From Macropodus opercularis (taxonomy: Eukaryota; Chordata; Actinopteri; Anabantiformes; Osphronemidae): a DNA stretch of 64,000 nucleotides. The stretch's first letter is position 1; each line of letters begins with the position of its first letter. The stretch spans positions 4,420,001 to 4,484,000 of the forward strand of contig CM061098.1 of NCBI GenBank assembly GCA_030770545.1, written 5' to 3'. Positions 61,282-64,000 of the stretch are shown one piece after another. Under the pieces are notes generated by a model. It was not told the origin of the DNA, did not search any database, and was given only the letters and a program-made list of their open reading frames with translations. The position numbers and the translations under genes were made by a program.

Positions 61282-61809
61282 TCCACCACATAAATAGGGT
61301 GAGAGGAGATTTAACCAGGCCTCCTCTAAATACAGAGCACCGCAAAGCCACTTTAAAACCTGTGGAGATATATTTATACTCGTTCTCTCTCTCGTCTCCA
61401 TGTCGCCCCTGGGTCAGTTTCAGACTTTACTCTCTTCTGATATTATTATGTAACACTTGCAAAACCTCAACACAGTTTTGAACTTTCAATCCTCGCACCG
61501 GCGTTAGTTTATGATTTCGGGGCACAAAACCAGTCTGTTGTGTAGGTGAGAGGAATGTATCTGTCAGTGGTGTTGCATGTGAAGAGATCTGTGACCTCAG
61601 GCACGTCGTAATGGAAGAAAAGGCTCACGTTTTCCTAAAGGCTGATTTTGTTAGTGAAATGTTTAAAAAGATAAATGAGTAGAAGCGTTGACGAGACGGT
61701 TATTTTTGGGTCAACAAGCGTAATTAAAGATTCTAAAAAGCCATGGCAGCTTGTGTACGTTGCTCAAATCAAGTTCCAAACATGAAGGTTTGTCTTGTTT
61801 GCTTTGAGA

Positions 61810-62090
61810 ATTCTTCTCGCGCCTGAGGACGTACGCAGACGTCACCGCGCTACACTGAGGACGTGAGCGCTACTCGCTGCCATCTTCATCTTTGTTCAGC
61901 GTCGGCTCTTTCATTCGGAGCTCGCTGCCCGTGTTTGGGTTCGCGCACATTGTTCTGCGTAAAGTTGTCATGCTGCATTTTGGTCACTTTTACAAGCAGC
62001 TGCATCACGCTGGCGGTATAACCCTACGGCCTCGTGTGGGCCTCCGCGTGCCAGTCATAGGTTTCCGTTTCCATCAAAGACAATAGGCTC
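61810..62090. other. CpG-rich patch in slit3 intron 4
   Basis: CpG-dense sequence (CTCGCGCC, GACGTACGCAGACGTCACCG, GAGCGCTACTCGCTGCC, GGGTTCGCGCAC) in a CpG-poor intron. It may be an intronic CpG island or a CpG-retaining transposon. No gene is recognised in the 64-codon frame it contains. Confidence 0.35.
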
Positions 62091-63195
62091 CAGTGGCCTG
62101 CCCGCTAATTCATAGCTTCACTCCATAAGGCCACAGCCGCTCTCATCGAGCTCCATACAGTCGGGCTGTGCAGTATTTCACTCACAATGGCTCAACGGTT
62201 TGTCCACCTTTTAAGAATTTTGATAAATATTTTACCAGAACTGGTTTTTAAGTCTCTAATTCTGCATTTACATGGCGTAAGTGAAAACACTCCACTAAAA
62301 GACATACTCCAAGGCTCTTGATATAAACAAATCTCTCAGCTTGTTTTAAAGTATAATTATGGCATCTCCCTCAGGCTAATTTGTATAATTTGGGAAAGGC
62401 TACACTGCTGTGGTGAGATTTGCCAAAATCCAGCCACTAGTATTTAAGATCCTGTAACTGTGTGAGGTGCAGAGAAGGATAAATAAAACAACGAACAAAA
62501 GTGTGACAGAAACTGAATCTGGGAGACGGCCTCGACCCTCCAGCGGCTTCTATTTTCAGCTCGAAGCTGATTATTTTGTTTATACCAGCACATACCGGAT
62601 TGTTCTTTATATTTCGGATAAAATAGCAACCTTGTGTCGACACTAACTAGTTATTTACTGCATACTGCGAATGCTGCACGTTCTCGTCAATCAGGATTGA
62701 GTAGTCGACGTAGGTGCAATAAACTGAGATTAGTCATTGTGGCTGCAGCGAATGCCTATGGCCGTAGGCCCCCCAAAACAAAACGGGGCCGAATCAGCGC
62801 CAGAGAAGAAGAAAAACAAATTTCAAGTCCCAGCAGGAGATGATGATGATGATGGCAGAGGGACGTTTGATGTGTGGAAAAGTTTGTCTCCACCACTGAA
62901 CATCAATAAACAGCTGACTGCAGATGCCAACACCGACAAAAGAGAAATAAACTGTGGAGATAGAGACACACATGGAGACAGGGAGAAAGAGGGAAAATGA
63001 TCACAACAGAGTCAGCAGGGGGGAGACAGGGAGGTGGACCGAGGAGGAAATGGAAAGAAATGAGAAACCGGAGAGAGACGTACAAGAAACCAGGAACAAG
63101 TTAACTTGACTGACCTGAATTCAACGGTGGGACAGGTCCTGGATCCATGTCGAGATGGATTCTCATAGTGGGATTTGGCACCAAGCAGGTGCGTG

Positions 63196-63196
<1 letters not shown>

Positions 63197-63247
<51 letters not shown>
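63197..63247. repeat. (TA)n microsatellite in intron 4
   Basis: About 25 uninterrupted TA units. Tracts like this are unstable, can extrude cruciforms and are often mis-sized in assemblies. Confidence 0.97.
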
Positions 63248-63254
<7 letters not shown>

Positions 63255-63329
63255 GCAACGTAACATTTATCTGAAACAAAGTGTAGACAAGACTGTCTAA
63301 TATCAGACCCCGTCTCAGAAACTCAGTGA

Positions 63330-63960
63330 CTTCTGTATGTTCAGTCTCCCAGTGTCCTGTCAGGGAGTTAAGGAGAGACAGGGCAAATCACTGCCGGCAC
63401 CAGTTAGCATTAACGAGGAACCACGCTACATAAATGGCCACAGGCATCAGGAGGTGCCAAATGCTCCCGAGGTCCATGCCACCCACTGCCTGGTGGCCAC
63501 TTTCATGTGGTCACTGAACGGATGATGTCAGTGGCCGCTCCTTGGCTGCTTCCACTGCCCTGCTGCACCGGGTTCGGCTGCTCCAGCTCGTTGAGAGGAA
63601 CAACTGGCTGGTTCACGCTGAAGCCGATATCAGGAATCATGCGGTGACTGTGAGACTTCAGCGAAATCCGTGGGAAAACGCTGCTTGCGATCACGTTGCA
63701 GGTCTACGACTCTATATCTGTCTCTGCTCTTTACAAGGCGTTGGACACGTCGGCTGGATGGCTGTCGGCTGACGAGCGTGGACCTGTCCACACACAGGCG
63801 CATATAAAGACGTCCGCACCACCTCGCTGACAAGGCGCTCACAGATCCGCGTCATGTGTGCGTTGGAGTGTTTCCTGTCCTCCGCGCCTCGTGCCAGCCG
63901 GAGGCCGATTAGATAGTTCGTCTGGTAAACTGCACACGCAATCATAGCCAATGAAATCAC
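63330..63960. other. GC- and CpG-rich unknown segment in intron 4
   Basis: This 630-bp stretch is visibly richer in G, C and CpG than the intron around it and has open frames of 60-82 codons on both strands. No domain or transposon motif is recognised. It could be a decayed transposon, a processed insertion, or part of a CpG island continuing past the window. Confidence 0.35.
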
Positions 63961-64000
63961 TCCACAAAGCTACATGATTCAGTGCAGTGATTAAATAACC

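Larger units (their letters stand above)
52579..64000 (+). other. slit3: slit3 intron 4 (partial, runs off the window)
   Basis: At least 11.4 kb. I searched by eye for the expected DLSENQIQ-IPRKAFRG exon with an acceptor and a CT|GT donor and found none. Contents: a tRNA-derived SINE fragment near 52686, a possible SINE piece near 56079, a perfect-stem hairpin at 56921-56955, a purine-rich tract at 57700-57890, (TG)n at 58065, a possible repeat at 58820-59010, a CTCF-like motif at 61118, CpG-rich patches at 61810-62090 and 63330-63960, and (TA)n at 63197. Confidence 0.8.

Noticed and set aside
32952..64000. miR-218 host-intron hairpin
   Set aside because: Slit genes host miR-218 in a later intron. 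I looked for its mature 5' seed region in these introns and did not find it.

Overview
The window looks like vertebrate nuclear DNA, most probably from a ray-finned (teleost) fish. Coding exons are short and sit between GT/AG splice sites in long non-coding DNA. (CA)n/(TG)n microsatellites are dense. There are several broken copies of interspersed repeats whose tails and reverse-transcriptase motifs I recognise as typical of fish LINEs and SINEs. No prokaryotic operon, phage, CRISPR array, rRNA or intact tRNA was seen.

Only one gene can be supported: the 5' part of a SLIT-family gene on the + strand, best identified as slit3. Exon 1 (coding from 32952 to 33142) encodes a signal peptide and the N-terminal cysteine cap of the first leucine-rich repeat (LRR) domain. 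Exons 2, 3 and 4 (44797-44868, 48630-48701, 52507-52578) are each exactly 72 nt and each encode one 24-residue LRR. Every junction splits a leucine codon as CT|N (phase 2), and all donors and acceptors are canonical. Joined, they give 135 complete codons plus 2 nt. The gene continues beyond base 64000: exon 5 was not found, so intron 4 is longer than 11.4 kb.

Layout: 1 to about 32200 is upstream intergenic DNA with microsatellites, a teleost dispersed repeat (about 3811-4110), LINE fragments (about 15040-15150, 24405-24585, 28820-29210, 30735-30912), SINE-like pieces and several striking inverted repeats. About 32200-33300 is a CpG-rich promoter and first-exon region with a GA microsatellite and several short upstream ORFs. 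33143-44796 is intron 1, 44869-48629 intron 2, 48702-52506 intron 3, and 52579 to the end is part of intron 4. The introns hold purine-rich tracts, a tRNA-derived SINE fragment, a long (TA)n tract and CpG-rich patches.

I found no evidence for a new multi-gene system. The most checkable oddities are a perfect 38-bp palindrome (11582-11619), two compact hairpins (777-819 and 56921-56955), a 16-bp palindrome containing the CLEAR/E-box core GTCACGTGAC (16984-16999), a CTCF-like site 1.3 kb upstream of the slit3 start, and several non-repetitive AT-rich blocks that could be conserved enhancers. Family assignments for repeats rest on recognition from memory, not on a database search.
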